Positions 1-9,106 of a stretch of 64,000 bases of DNA are shown here, piece after piece. The number at the start of each line of letters is the position of its first letter. Position 1 is the stretch's first letter. This DNA comes from Phycisphaeraceae bacterium. Lineage in GTDB: Bacteria; Planctomycetota; Phycisphaerae; Phycisphaerales; UBA1924. Where the stretch lies: NCBI GenBank assembly GCA_015200025.1, contig CP054186.1, positions 2,244,001 to 2,308,000 on the forward strand. The letters run 5' to 3'. The notes below the pieces were generated by a model. That model worked only from the letters and a program-made list of their open reading frames with translations. It made no database searches and was not told the DNA's origin. Both the position numbers and the translations under genes were made by a program.

Positions 1-365
1 AGGCTCTTGCCCTGCTCGATCGACTCGATCAGCCCGTCGAGCATCGCCTTCTGCCTCGGGTTGCGCCCCTGCTTGGCGATGGTCCGCAGCGCCTGCACCA
101 TCGGCAGCCCCGCCGACAACGCCGTCGCCAGCTCGCGGATCAGCATCGCCAGCTCGGCCCGCGACAGGCTCGCCGAGCCCCGCGCCCGGGTCACCGACCC
201 CGATGCCGACTCGCCCGAGGACGCGGCCCCGCCCTCGTCGATCGAGCCGATCGACGTGGGCGTCACCCCGCGACGCATCAGCTCGCGCAGCGCCGTGCCG
301 CGGTCGGGCGCCTCGATCGTCGCCGTCCCACCCGACCCGGGGCTTGTGTACACAAACGTCGGCAC
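1..365 (-). CDS. gspF: Type II secretion/type IV pilus inner-membrane platform protein GspF, N-terminal part
   Basis: Only the first ~120 codons lie in the window; the gene continues past position 1. The reading frame opens with a GTG at 365 and gives a start like other GspF/PilC proteins (PTFVYTS..., then TIEAPDRGTALRELMRRGVTP). After a Gly/Ser/Ala linker comes the first T2SSF helical domain (SLSRAELAMLIRELATALSAGLPMVQALRTIAKQ). GspF anchors the pseudopilus assembly machine in the inner membrane and contacts the GspE ATPase. It lies 61 bases downstream of gspE on the same strand, so the two are probably one operon. A GGAG lies about 10 bases before the GTG; another in-frame GTG lies three codons upstream. 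Confidence 0.85.
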   Translation of the reverse strand, partial: MPTFVYTSPGSGGTATIEAPDRGTALRELMRRGVTPTSIGSIDEGGAASSGESASGSVTRARGSASLSRAELAMLIRELATALSAGLPMVQALRTIAKQGRNPRQKAMLDGLIESIEQGKS

Positions 366-426
366 CGTCCGCACGCTCCGTCATTCACGCCCACGACACG
401 CCGGGGCCAACCCGGCGGGCCGAGGC

Positions 427-2022
427 TTATTCCTCTTCGTCCGTGTCCTGCGTCGCCCGGAACACCTCGCTGAGGGTCGTCAACCCGTCCGCCGCCTTGA
501 GCAACCCGTCGCGACGCATGTTCACGAAGCCCGCCGGCGCCGTCCGCACCAGCTCCTGCGCGCTCAGCCGCCGCCCGATCGCCCCACGCATCGCCGGCGT
601 CGCCGGGAACAACTCCACGAACGCGATCCGCCGGCTGTACCCCGACCCGTCGCACTTCTCGCACCCCTTCCCGCGGTACGCCATGCCCCCCCGGAACAAG
701 GCCCGCTCGGCCTCGCCCAGACGCTCCCTCGCCTCCTCGGGCAGCGGGATCGCCTCCCGGCACGACTGGCACACCCGCCGCCCCAGACGCTGCCCCATCA
801 CCCCCTCCAGCACGCTCGCCAGGAGGAACGGCTCGATCCCCATGTCCAGCATGCGCCCCGGGGCCGCCGACGCGTTGTTCGTGTGCAGCGTCGAGAAGAT
901 CATGTGCCCCGTCAACGCCGCGCGGACCGCGATCTCCGCCGTCTCCGCGTCGCGGATCTCGCCCACCATCACGATGTCCGGGTCCTGACGCAGGATCGAG
1001 CGAAGCCCCGTCGCGAAACTGAGCCCACGCTTGGGGTTCACCGGGATCTGGTTCACCCCGCTCAGCTCGTACTCCACCGGGTCCTCGATCGTGATGATCT
1101 TCTTCGTCGAGTCCGTCACCATCGACAGGCACGTGTACAGCGTCGTCGTCTTCCCGCTCCCCGTCGGGCCCGTCACCAGGAACATCCCGTGCGGGACCGA
1201 GATGATCCGCCGGATCTCCTTCTGGTCCGCCTCGCGCACCCCCAGGCTCGACAACTCCAGGCGGATGCTCTCCTTGTCCAGGATGCGCATCACCACGCTC
1301 TCCCCGTACAGCGTCGGCACCGTGCTCACCCGGATGTCGATCTTCCGCCCGTCGTACCGCAGCGTGATGTGCCCGTCCTGGGGCACGTACCGCTCCGCGA
1401 TGTTCATCCCCGCCATGATCTTCACGCGGCTCGTGATCGCCGGCTGCAGGTGCTTGGGCGGGGGGCTCTGCTCACGCAGCACCCCGTCCACACGGTACTT
1501 GACCACCAGCGACTTCTCGAACGGCTCCACGTGGATGTCGCTCGCCCGCGCACGGATCGCCTCCAGCACGATCAGGTTCACCAGGTTGATCAGCGACGGC
1601 TGCTCCGCCATCCGGTGAAGGTCGTCCGCCTCCACCGCCTCCAGGTTCGCCATCAGCTGCGAATCGTCCCCACCCTCCGACGACCGCCCCAGACGCGCCG
1701 CCATCGCCGCCGCCGTCGTCCCGTACGTCTGCCTCATCAACTCCGAGAAGGCCTCGGGCTTGATCGCCACCGGACGCACCGGCCTCCCCGTCACCACCGA
1801 GATCTCGTCCGACGCGTAAAAATCCCCAGGCTCCGCCATCGCCACCAGCAGCCAGTCCCCGTCAAACCCGTACGGCACCGCCCTCAGGCGCGTCGCCAAC
1901 GACGGCTCCAGCAGCCCCGAAGCGGCGTGATCCACCGACGGGGCCGCCTCCAGCGCCCCGCCCCCAACAACCCCCGATACCGTCGGGCTTCCGTTCTGAT
2001 CGATCATGGGTTCCTGTGCCAT
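427..2022 (-). CDS. gspE: GspE/PilB-family secretion/pilus assembly ATPase
   Basis: 531 residues, the usual size of the family. It drives pseudopilus or type IV pilus assembly by ATP hydrolysis at the cytoplasmic face. An N-terminal MshEN/GSPII_E-type region (about 30-150) is followed by the ATPase core with Walker A GPTGSGKTTT, the Asp and His boxes, and a Walker B region reading IVMVGEIRDAETAE. A C-terminal zinc-binding tetracysteine (CQSC ... CEKC) is intact. Start choice is open: ATG at 2022 is the longest, but ATG at 2007 (MIDQNGS) has an AGGA just upstream and may be the real start. Upstream of gspF in a two-gene unit. Confidence 0.93.
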   Translation of the reverse strand: MAQEPMIDQNGSPTVSGVVGGGALEAAPSVDHAASGLLEPSLATRLRAVPYGFDGDWLLVAMAEPGDFYASDEISVVTGRPVRPVAIKPEAFSELMRQTYGTTAAAMAARLGRSSEGGDDSQLMANLEAVEADDLHRMAEQPSLINLVNLIVLEAIRARASDIHVEPFEKSLVVKYRVDGVLREQSPPPKHLQPAITSRVKIMAGMNIAERYVPQDGHITLRYDGRKIDIRVSTVPTLYGESVVMRILDKESIRLELSSLGVREADQKEIRRIISVPHGMFLVTGPTGSGKTTTLYTCLSMVTDSTKKIITIEDPVEYELSGVNQIPVNPKRGLSFATGLRSILRQDPDIVMVGEIRDAETAEIAVRAALTGHMIFSTLHTNNASAAPGRMLDMGIEPFLLASVLEGVMGQRLGRRVCQSCREAIPLPEEARERLGEAERALFRGGMAYRGKGCEKCDGSGYSRRIAFVELFPATPAMRGAIGRRLSAQELVRTAPAGFVNMRRDGLLKAADGLTTLSEVFRATQDTDEEE

Positions 2023-2155
2023 CCGTGACGACAGCGTACGTCAACGGCAGACCAACGACCCGATCCATGGCCCATTGCCACGCCCGGCACGCTTGGTCGA
2101 TCGTACCGATCCCGAACGCGCAGGATGCACCCCGACCCAAACCCGCCGCACGCCT

Positions 2156-3451
2156 TCACCCCCCGCCGGGACCCATCCTCATGATGCGGACCCCGCCCCC
2201 GGAACCGGTCTCGTGGAACTCGACCTCGGCCTCGACCTCGTCCCCGTTGGGCGTCACGATCACCGGGCCGTTCCCTTGCCGGCGCTTGGGCAACCGCTCC
2301 TTCTGCCCCGGCGTGAGGATCGTGCCCAGACGCTCCTCGGTCTGCCGGTCGTACGCCGACCTCGCCGCCCGCGCCGCCTTGAGGTCCTCGCTCGTGCGGT
2401 CCTCCATCCCGGGCAGCCCGTCGAACGCGCCCCCGGCCGTCCCCTCGGTCTCCGCCTTCTCGAGCGCCTCGGCCCACCTCGCGTTCAACCTCGCCGCCTC
2501 CCGCTCGTGCTGCCCGAGCAGCTCTTCGAGCCGACGACGCTGGTCCGCGTCCAGGTCGTCGAACTTCAAGGCCGTCCGCAACGCCGTCATCGCGTGCGAC
2601 TCACGGTACACCCGCCGGAACGCCCGCTCGCGGTACACGCTCAGCAGCCGGTCCTTCCACTCCCCGGGCAACCCCTCCGCGAGCCGCGACGCATAACGCT
2701 TGTTCACATCGCGGACCCGCACCCCCCCCTTGCGCTCGGCCTCCTCCCGCTCACGCACCGTCGCGAAATCCATCACCCGCGGCATCCCCGCCCCCCCGCC
2801 CCCGGCCTTCTCGTCCAGCTTCGCCATCTCGCGTTCGTTCCCCCGCAGCACGCCGTCCAGCTCCAACTCGTACTCGGCCAAGATCCCGACGGTCGCCGTG
2901 CGAACCTCTTCGGGCATCCTGAGTTCCTCGATCAGGGCCACCAAGTCCACGCCCGCCCCCGAGACCGACGACACCAGCCCCGATTCACGCCGGCGCAGCC
3001 GCTCGAGCGATGCCCACCGCGCGTGCTGCTCGGGCGTCAGCATCGCCCGCAGGTCCTCCAGGAGCGACGCCGTCGCCTTCCGCTTCTTCGACGCCGCCTC
3101 CCCGATGGCCTTGGGCAACGCCTCGATCAGCGACGACGTGTCCCCCTCTTCCGCGTCACGGCGGGCGTCACGGATCGCCCGCTCCCGATCGGCGTCGATC
3201 GACCGGATCAACTCCAGGTACCCCTCGTGGATGTCCTTGGTCGCCGACCGTTGGCTCTCGTCGAACCCCAGCACCCGCATGTACGACGCCAGCCTCGCCG
3301 CCGTGACCTCGTCGCGACCGCCCGGGCCCGAGATCGGCCCCGACGTGAACACCATCCCGCCCTGCCCCGACGCCGGGGCCACCCAGAACGCACACGACAG
3401 CCCCATCAACGCCGCCGCCAACCCCGCGAGCCCGTACCGCCGCGTCCTCAT
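2156..3451 (-). CDS. Secreted/periplasmic charged helical protein, unknown function
   Basis: 431 residues. Start chosen at ATG 3451 because it begins with a clear signal peptide (MRTRRYGLAGLAAALMG..., Ala-rich core ending near ASGQG) and has AAGGAG just upstream; a longer frame runs further but has no such start. The mature part is very rich in Arg, Glu, Ala and Leu with repeating charge patterns such as RRDAEEGD, suggesting long helices or coiled coil. Phrases such as MLTPEQHARWASLERLRRR and ILTPGQKERLPKRRQ recur and resemble the LTPEQ helices of periplasmic Spy/CpxP-like chaperones. That resemblance is inference; I do not recognise the family. Confidence 0.7.
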   Translation of the reverse strand: MRTRRYGLAGLAAALMGLSCAFWVAPASGQGGMVFTSGPISGPGGRDEVTAARLASYMRVLGFDESQRSATKDIHEGYLELIRSIDADRERAIRDARRDAEEGDTSSLIEALPKAIGEAASKKRKATASLLEDLRAMLTPEQHARWASLERLRRRESGLVSSVSGAGVDLVALIEELRMPEEVRTATVGILAEYELELDGVLRGNEREMAKLDEKAGGGGAGMPRVMDFATVREREEAERKGGVRVRDVNKRYASRLAEGLPGEWKDRLLSVYRERAFRRVYRESHAMTALRTALKFDDLDADQRRRLEELLGQHEREAARLNARWAEALEKAETEGTAGGAFDGLPGMEDRTSEDLKAARAARSAYDRQTEERLGTILTPGQKERLPKRRQGNGPVIVTPNGDEVEAEVEFHETGSGGGVRIMRMGPGGG

Positions 3452-3547
3452 GCCCGCTCCTTCTCCCCGGCCGGCCCCGCCGACACCCCGATGCGCCACC
3501 CGCGCCGATCCGTCGGCCTCCACCGCCCTAAACCTATTCTTCCCGCC

Positions 3548-4303
3548 GTGCCCTCCATCACCGACGAGGCCCTCTGCATCCGCGTCTGGGACTGGTCCGA
3601 GACCAGCCAGACCGTCTCCCTCTTCACCCGCACCCACGGCGTGCTCCGCGGCCTCGCCAAAGGGTCCAAACGCCCCACCTCGAAGTTCTCCGGCGGGATC
3701 GAACTCCTGACCCTCGGCGAGGTCGTCGCGATCGTCAAACCCTCGTCCGAACTCGCCACCCTGACCGACTGGAATCTCACCGCGCTCTACCCGGGGCTGC
3801 GAAACAACCTCCAGGCGTTCCACGCCGCCATGTACGCCGCCGACCTCGTCGGGCACGCCCTTCGAGATGCCGACCCTCACCCCGCCTGGTTCGATGCCGC
3901 CAGAGACACCCTCGCGGCCCTCCGCCCCGGCGCCGTCCTCGCGCCCCTCGCGGCTTTCCAATGGACCTCGCTCGTCGAGGCCGGGTACAAGCCCGAACTC
4001 AACACCGACATCGTGACCGGGGAACCGCTCGCCAAGGCCGGTTCATACTACTTTCTCCCACGGTCGGGGGGGCTCTGCGTTGCCCCCACCGATCCCGCTG
4101 CCCCGGCGTGGCGCATCCGGGCCGAAACCCTCGACTCGCTCCGAGAATACGAGAGAACTAAATCCTTTCAAGAAACGAACAATAACCTCTCACGCGTCAA
4201 TCGGTTCCTCGCCTCATATTGGCGCGAGATTCTCGGGCTCGAAATCCCGACCTTTCGTGTGATGTTTGGTTCCGACTCCCACGCCGGCTCCGGCTCACGA
4301 TAA
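3548..4303 (+). CDS. recO: DNA repair protein RecO
   Basis: 251 residues, typical for RecO, which anneals single-stranded DNA and helps RecR load RecA in the RecFOR pathway. GTG start at 3548 gives PSITDEALCIRVWDWSETSQTVSLFTRTHGVLRGLAKGSKR, the usual OB-fold opening (RecO_N). The helical C-terminal half contains AAFQWTSLVEAGYKPEL and ends NRFLASYWREILG. The zinc-binding cysteines of many RecO proteins are not evident. It stands divergent from the signal-peptide protein to its left, and about 75 bases before the HDOD gene. Confidence 0.9.
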   Translation: MPSITDEALCIRVWDWSETSQTVSLFTRTHGVLRGLAKGSKRPTSKFSGGIELLTLGEVVAIVKPSSELATLTDWNLTALYPGLRNNLQAFHAAMYAADLVGHALRDADPHPAWFDAARDTLAALRPGAVLAPLAAFQWTSLVEAGYKPELNTDIVTGEPLAKAGSYYFLPRSGGLCVAPTDPAAPAWRIRAETLDSLREYERTKSFQETNNNLSRVNRFLASYWREILGLEIPTFRVMFGSDSHAGSGSR

Positions 4304-4377
4304 AGCCGCGACCGGCATGGGTCGATCTCCTAGGGCGGCCTTCTCACTCTCAAAACGCCGGCGCCTCGGGATCGGTC

Positions 4378-5829
4378 ATGAACAGCGACATGCTCGAAGA
4401 CATCTTGGCATGCCCGACCTTGCCGTCGCTGCCTTCGATCGCCATGCGCGTCATCGAGCTGGCCTCCAACCCCAACGTCAAAATCCCCGAGCTGGCCAGC
4501 ACGATCCAGAACGATCAAGGGCTCACCGCCAAGGTCCTCCGGACCGTCAACTCGAGTTTCTACGGCCTCCGCGAGAAGTGCGGCACCATCAACAAAGCCC
4601 TTGTCCTGCTGGGGCTCTCGCCCGTCAAGGGCATCGTGCTCGGGTTCTCACTCGTGTCCTCCGTGGGTCAAAGGCAGGACGGGTTTGATTACCAGTCGTA
4701 CTGGCGCCGGGGGCTCCTCACCGCCGTCGGGGGCAAGCTGATCGTCGAGGCCGCGGGCAAGAAGTACGGCGACGAGGTCTTCATCGCCGGCATGCTGCAG
4801 GACATCGGGGTCATGGCGATGTACCGCGCACTCGGCGACGAGTATCTGGCGGTCATGTCCCAGACCGGGGGCGACCACCGCAAGCTCTGCAAGGCCGAGA
4901 TCTCGTCGCTCGAGATGCAACACCCCGACATCGGGGCCATGCTCGCCGAGCGTTGGAAACTCCCCCGGTCCCTCGTCGTCCCGGTCAAGTACCACGAGCG
5001 GCCCACCGCGGCCCCGCAGGAACACCTCGAGATCACCCAGGCCGTCGGGCTGGGGAACCTCATCCACGACGCGCTCACCGTCGAGGACGCGGTCGAGGCC
5101 CGGCGCAAGCTCTACGACCGCGCGTCGCAGTGGCTCGGGCTGTCGAGCGATCAGGTCGACGCGGTGCTCCGCCGGGTCGGACAGGCGTCCAAGGAACTCG
5201 CGGGTCTCTTCCGCGTGGACATCGGCCCGATGTCCAGCGCCGACGCGATCCTGACCCGGGCCGAAACCCGCCTCGTCCACGCCGCCCCCGACGAATGCCT
5301 CGAACGCTCCCAGGGGCTCGAGCTCGTCCTGGTCGATCCGACAGACGTCGACCCCAGGACCGGGCTGATGGGCAGAAAGGGCTTCGATTTCGCCCTCCGC
5401 CGGGCCTGGAAGCTCATGAGCGAGGACCGCGAGATCGCCGGCCTGACGAACATCGTCATCGAGGCCTCACCCGGCGCCGACCCCGAGTACGTCTCGCAGA
5501 CCGCGGTCGCCCTGCTCAAAAAGCAGTTCGGGCCCATGGGCGCGGCCATCTGCCGCCTCTCGGGCTGGCTCTTCGCCGTCATCACCATCGGGCCGACCCA
5601 GCCCGCCCTCGCCGCCGCCGCCGAGGAGTTCCGCCTGAGCCTCAACCGCGCCCCGGCCAGCGAGTACCGGCTCGCCGCCAGCGTCGGGATCGTCACCCTC
5701 ACCCCCGAGCAGGCCCTCGCCTTCGGCGGGCCCGAGTCCCTCGTCCGCGCCTCGGCCGAGGCGATCCAAGCCTGCAAGTCCTCCGGCGGGAACTGCGTCC
5801 GCTCGCACCCGCACCGCCTCGCCGCCTAG
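4378..5829 (+). CDS. HDOD-domain signalling protein with a degenerate GGDEF domain
   Basis: 483 residues. The N-terminal ~260 residues are an HDOD domain: LPSLPSIAMRVIELASNPNVKIPELASTI, then KVLRTVNSSFYG (compare the usual LLRxANSAxYG). The last ~165 residues follow the GGDEF fold, with DPRTGLMGRKGFDFALRR at its beginning and AEAIQACKSSGGNCVR at its end. The signature is lost: where RLGGDEFA should be, the protein reads RLSGWLFA, so cyclase activity is not expected. Probably a cytoplasmic sensor or scaffold. ATG 4378 is chosen because the domain starts immediately after it. Its stop overlaps the stop of the convergent M16 gene. Confidence 0.85.
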   Translation: MNSDMLEDILACPTLPSLPSIAMRVIELASNPNVKIPELASTIQNDQGLTAKVLRTVNSSFYGLREKCGTINKALVLLGLSPVKGIVLGFSLVSSVGQRQDGFDYQSYWRRGLLTAVGGKLIVEAAGKKYGDEVFIAGMLQDIGVMAMYRALGDEYLAVMSQTGGDHRKLCKAEISSLEMQHPDIGAMLAERWKLPRSLVVPVKYHERPTAAPQEHLEITQAVGLGNLIHDALTVEDAVEARRKLYDRASQWLGLSSDQVDAVLRRVGQASKELAGLFRVDIGPMSSADAILTRAETRLVHAAPDECLERSQGLELVLVDPTDVDPRTGLMGRKGFDFALRRAWKLMSEDREIAGLTNIVIEASPGADPEYVSQTAVALLKKQFGPMGAAICRLSGWLFAVITIGPTQPALAAAAEEFRLSLNRAPASEYRLAASVGIVTLTPEQALAFGGPESLVRASAEAIQACKSSGGNCVRSHPHRLAA

Positions 5830-7064
5830 CCGACCGCGCCCGCCCGCTCGGGCATCAGCCTCCCGAACGTCGTCGGGGCGATCGGGAACGCGACCGCCAC
5901 CCCGCGCACGTCGTCCAGCGTCACCGCGTTGATCCGCGACAGCTCGTCCTCGAGCGAGTGGTACCGCCCCAGGTACGTCCACTGACGACCGATCCGTTGC
6001 ATCCGGTCCCCCGGACGCTCCGCCGCCAGTGTCGCTGCCGTCGCGATCCGGTTCCGGAACCGCTCCAGGTCCTCCTCCGTGACCGAGCCGGCCAGCCCCG
6101 ACATCTCACGCTCCACCGTCGACCAGACCTCGTCCTCGCGCCCGGGGTCGCACGCCGCGAAGACCGAGTACTCGCCCACCCCGTCGTGCGCGTCGTACGA
6201 CGCCTGCGCCTCCTCCGCCGTGCCCGTCTCGATGAGCGACCAGTGCAGGCGGCTGTTGTCGGGGGCCCCGAGCACCTGCGCCAGCAGCATCGCCGCGTAC
6301 CGCCGGTCGTCGCCCATCGCGGGCGCGGGCGCCAGCGAGAACAGGTACGAACGGTTCACCCGAGCGTCGCGCAGGTCGAACCGCTCGCCCACCGCCCGGG
6401 GCGCCGGCCCGGCCCGCCCGGGCGACGCCGACGACCACGCCCCGCACAGCGACGACACGTCGTCCACCACGCGCTCGAAGTCCAGGTTGCCCGCGAACGC
6501 CGCCACCGTGTTCCCCGCCGAGTACCGACGCTCGAAGTACGACGCCATCGAATCCCGCGACAACGCCCCGATGGTCTCGCTCGTCCCCAGCACCCGGTGC
6601 CCCATCGGCTGCCCCCGGTAGTGCCGCTCGACCGCCTCCTCGTACAGCACCCAGAACGGGTTGTCCTTGTACATCGCGATCTCTTCGAGGATCACGCCCT
6701 TCTCCGTCGTGAAATCATCCTCCCGCAGCGCGGGCCTCATCATCCGCGCCAGCAGCCCCGTGATCGTCCCGAGCCGCTCGGGCAACGCGTGCGCGTAGAA
6801 ACACGTCATCTCGCTCGAGGTGTACGCGTTGTTCCTCGCCCCGGCCTCGTCGAACGCCCGGTTGAGCGCCTCGGCCCGCACGTCCCCGTACCCCTTGAAC
6901 ATCATGTGCTCCAGGAAGTGGCTCACCCCCATCACCGACGGGTCCTCGTCACGCGCCCCGGTCTTCACGAAAAAACCCGCCGACGCCGTGTGCGCCGAGG
7001 GGTCCACCTCCGCGATCACCGTCAGCCCGTTGGGGAGCACCCGCGTCTTGAACTCGTATGGCAT
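5826..7064 (-). CDS. M16-family (pitrilysin) zinc peptidase
   Basis: 412 residues. The zinc site HFLEH (inverted HxxEH) stands near residue 50 (GVSHFLEHMMF), and the third ligand lies in EKGVILEEIAMY about 75 residues later, so the catalytic half is intact. The second M16 domain follows (residues ~170-400). No signal peptide is seen, so it is probably cytoplasmic or periplasm-independent, like bacterial YmxG/PqqL-type peptidases. Followed on the same strand, in head-to-tail order, by nothing; the thiD2-thiE gene lies 16 bases upstream and probably shares its transcript. Confidence 0.9.
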   Translation of the reverse strand: MPYEFKTRVLPNGLTVIAEVDPSAHTASAGFFVKTGARDEDPSVMGVSHFLEHMMFKGYGDVRAEALNRAFDEAGARNNAYTSSEMTCFYAHALPERLGTITGLLARMMRPALREDDFTTEKGVILEEIAMYKDNPFWVLYEEAVERHYRGQPMGHRVLGTSETIGALSRDSMASYFERRYSAGNTVAAFAGNLDFERVVDDVSSLCGAWSSASPGRAGPAPRAVGERFDLRDARVNRSYLFSLAPAPAMGDDRRYAAMLLAQVLGAPDNSRLHWSLIETGTAEEAQASYDAHDGVGEYSVFAACDPGREDEVWSTVEREMSGLAGSVTEEDLERFRNRIATAATLAAERPGDRMQRIGRQWTYLGRYHSLEDELSRINAVTLDDVRGVAVAFPIAPTTFGRLMPERAGAVG

Positions 7065-7080
7065 CGCGGACTTTACGTCC

Positions 7081-8247
7081 TCACGCCCCCGCGCGTGACG
7101 CGCCGCCGGGGCCCGGTCCGCCCGCCCCGGTCCCCATCGCGGTCAGAATCGCCCGGCACGCCCCCTCCGGGTTCTCCGACCCGCACACCGCCGACGACAC
7201 CGCCACCCCGCGGGCCCCCGCCCGCGCCAGCTCCCCCGCACGCCCCGCGTCGATCCCCCCGATCGCCAGGTGTGGCACACGCCCGGCCTCGGGGTCCGCC
7301 AACACCGCACGAACCAGCCCGGGGCCCGCCACAAAGCCGCGATCCTTCGTCGAAGAGGCGTACATCGGGCCAAGCCCGATCACGTCCGCCCCCGCCCGCG
7401 ACGCCGATACCGCGTCCTCCACGCTCGAACACGATACGCCCACCGCCAGTGACCACCCCGCCACACGCCTCACGTCCTCCACGCTCAGGTCCCCCTGCCC
7501 CACGTGCACCCCGTCGGCCCCGCTCACCATCGCCACATCCACGCGGTCGTTGACGACCACGCTCACCCCGCCCCGCCCATCCCCAACCCCACCCCCGACC
7601 CCACGCGCGACCCCACGCGCGATCGCCACCAACCGCCTCGCTCGCGCCACCAGCTCACGCCCCTCGAGCGATTTCTCCCGCAGTTGGAGACCGTCCGCCC
7701 CGCCCGCCACCGCCATCTCCGCCACCCGCTCCCACGGGTGGTGCACGCACAACGATTCGGTGATCAGCACGCACAGCCGCCACGCGGCCACCGTTCCCGG
7801 GCCCAGCACGCCGAGCAGCGCCCGTTCCGCGTCGTACGACCGGTAGCGCAGCGCCTCGAACGCCGCCCCCCCCGACGGGCCCGCGACGACCTTGGCGTGC
7901 TCCTCGATCGACCGGAGCGCCTCGGCCAGCCTCCCGCACGCCGCCGACGCCACCGCGCGGAGCCCCGGCCTTTTCCCCTCGCCCGGGGTGGTGAGGGCCG
8001 TCCCCGTATCCCCCGGGGTGTCGCGCCACGACGCGAGGGCGCCGGGGTCGATCGGGAGCGTGCCGGCCGCCCCGCGGAGGTCGTGCCGGAGTGCCTTGAA
8101 CCGGGCGCACAGCGACGCGTCGTCGAGCGCGAAGCGGGCGAGGTCGTCCAGGACGCGCAGGGCCTCGCCCGCGCGGTTGAGGTTCGCGTCGATGATCCGC
8201 GCCGACGACCCCCACGCCCCGCGCCACGCTGGACCCGCGGTTTCCAT
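7081..8247 (-). CDS. thiE: ThiD2-ThiE fusion: HMP-phosphate kinase plus thiamine-phosphate synthase
   Basis: 388 residues, about twice a plain ThiE. The C-terminal ~210 residues are thiamine-phosphate synthase, which joins HMP pyrophosphate to THZ phosphate: GADGLQLREKS, VVVNDRVDVA, GADGVHVGQGDL, IGLGPMYASSTKD and AIGGID are all visible. The N-terminal ~170 residues (ARIIDANLNRAGEALRVLDDLARF ... RLAEALRSIEEHAKV ... EALRYRSYDAERAL) match what I know as the ThiD2 domain, a monofunctional HMP-P kinase unrelated to ThiD. One polypeptide thus carries two consecutive steps. Start ATG 8247; a 46-base gap separates it from the divergent phosphogluconolactonase-like gene. Confidence 0.88.
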   Translation of the reverse strand: METAGPAWRGAWGSSARIIDANLNRAGEALRVLDDLARFALDDASLCARFKALRHDLRGAAGTLPIDPGALASWRDTPGDTGTALTTPGEGKRPGLRAVASAACGRLAEALRSIEEHAKVVAGPSGGAAFEALRYRSYDAERALLGVLGPGTVAAWRLCVLITESLCVHHPWERVAEMAVAGGADGLQLREKSLEGRELVARARRLVAIARGVARGVGGGVGDGRGGVSVVVNDRVDVAMVSGADGVHVGQGDLSVEDVRRVAGWSLAVGVSCSSVEDAVSASRAGADVIGLGPMYASSTKDRGFVAGPGLVRAVLADPEAGRVPHLAIGGIDAGRAGELARAGARGVAVSSAVCGSENPEGACRAILTAMGTGAGGPGPGGASRAGA

Positions 8248-8293
8248 ATGATGCCAGCGTAGCCCCGGGCGGGGCACGCCCGGGCGGGACACC

Positions 8294-9106
8294 ATGCACG
8301 ATCCGTTGCCGATCAGCCCCGAGCCGCCCCCGGAGCCCGCGTCGAGGCCGAGCCTCCCCGGGCGCGTGGTCGTGCGCCCGGGCCGCGACGAGGCCATCGA
8401 CGCGGCGGCCCTCGAGTTGATGGTCCAGGCCCAGAATTGCGTGCGCACCTTCGGGGACTTCCACCTCGCCGTCAGCGCCACCGCCGGGCTCGAACCCTTG
8501 CTCGCCAGGCTCATGTACGACCCCGCGCTCCGCGACCTCCCCTGGAAGCGCACGCACCTGTGGCTCGTCGACGAGGTCGCCGTGCCCACGGGCGATCCGC
8601 GGGCCCGGTCCGAACGCCTGCGAGGGCTGATCGTCGAACCCTCGGACATGCCCGAGGAGCAGTTCCACCCGATCCGCGCGGGGCTCGCCGACGCCGCCGA
8701 GGAGTACGAACGCACCCTGCGCGAGACGCTCGGCTGGCGTGAGAAAGGGCACGACCGGCTCGATTACGTCCTCTTCGCCGCCGACCCCGATTCGCCGCTG
8801 CTCTCCCCGCCCGCGGGCGACGCGCCCGACCGCCTCGTGCTCGACCGCCCCGTCGGCGAGACGGTCGGGGTCGCGATGACCGCCCGCATGATCAACGCCG
8901 CCAGGTTCCTCGCCGTCTTCGCCGCCGGCGACGCCTCGGGCCCCGCCGTCCGCGGCCTGAGCCAGCAATGGCGTTCGACGCCGCCCGCTCAACGGGAGAC
9001 CGACGACTCGCTCCCGCTGGGGCTCGTACTCTCCCCGCTCGCGGGCGAGCTGCGCTGGTACGTAGCGCTCGAGCCCGCGACCACCGGCGATGCACCCCAG
9101 CGTTGA
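8294..9106 (+). CDS. 6-phosphogluconolactonase-like (SIS-related NagB/Pgl fold) protein, divergent
   Basis: 270 residues. The region VQAQNCVRTFGDFHLAVSATAGLEPLLARL ... WKRTHLWLVDEVAVPTGDPRARSERLR follows the Pgl/NagB fold order (strand, substrate loop, then DER-like segment). The usual second motif, G-x-DGHxASLFP, is absent: the corresponding stretch reads LDYVLFAADPDSPLLSP, without the catalytic His. It may be a paralogue with altered activity. The last 17 bases overlap the next gene, so translation is probably coupled. Confidence 0.65.
   Translation: MHDPLPISPEPPPEPASRPSLPGRVVVRPGRDEAIDAAALELMVQAQNCVRTFGDFHLAVSATAGLEPLLARLMYDPALRDLPWKRTHLWLVDEVAVPTGDPRARSERLRGLIVEPSDMPEEQFHPIRAGLADAAEEYERTLRETLGWREKGHDRLDYVLFAADPDSPLLSPPAGDAPDRLVLDRPVGETVGVAMTARMINAARFLAVFAAGDASGPAVRGLSQQWRSTPPAQRETDDSLPLGLVLSPLAGELRWYVALEPATTGDAPQR

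Noticed and set aside
7-2028. 673-residue plus-strand frame and similar long frames opposite other genes
   Set aside because: GC-rich DNA keeps antisense frames open; the products are Arg/Pro/His-rich and show no domain, while the opposite strand codes gspE.
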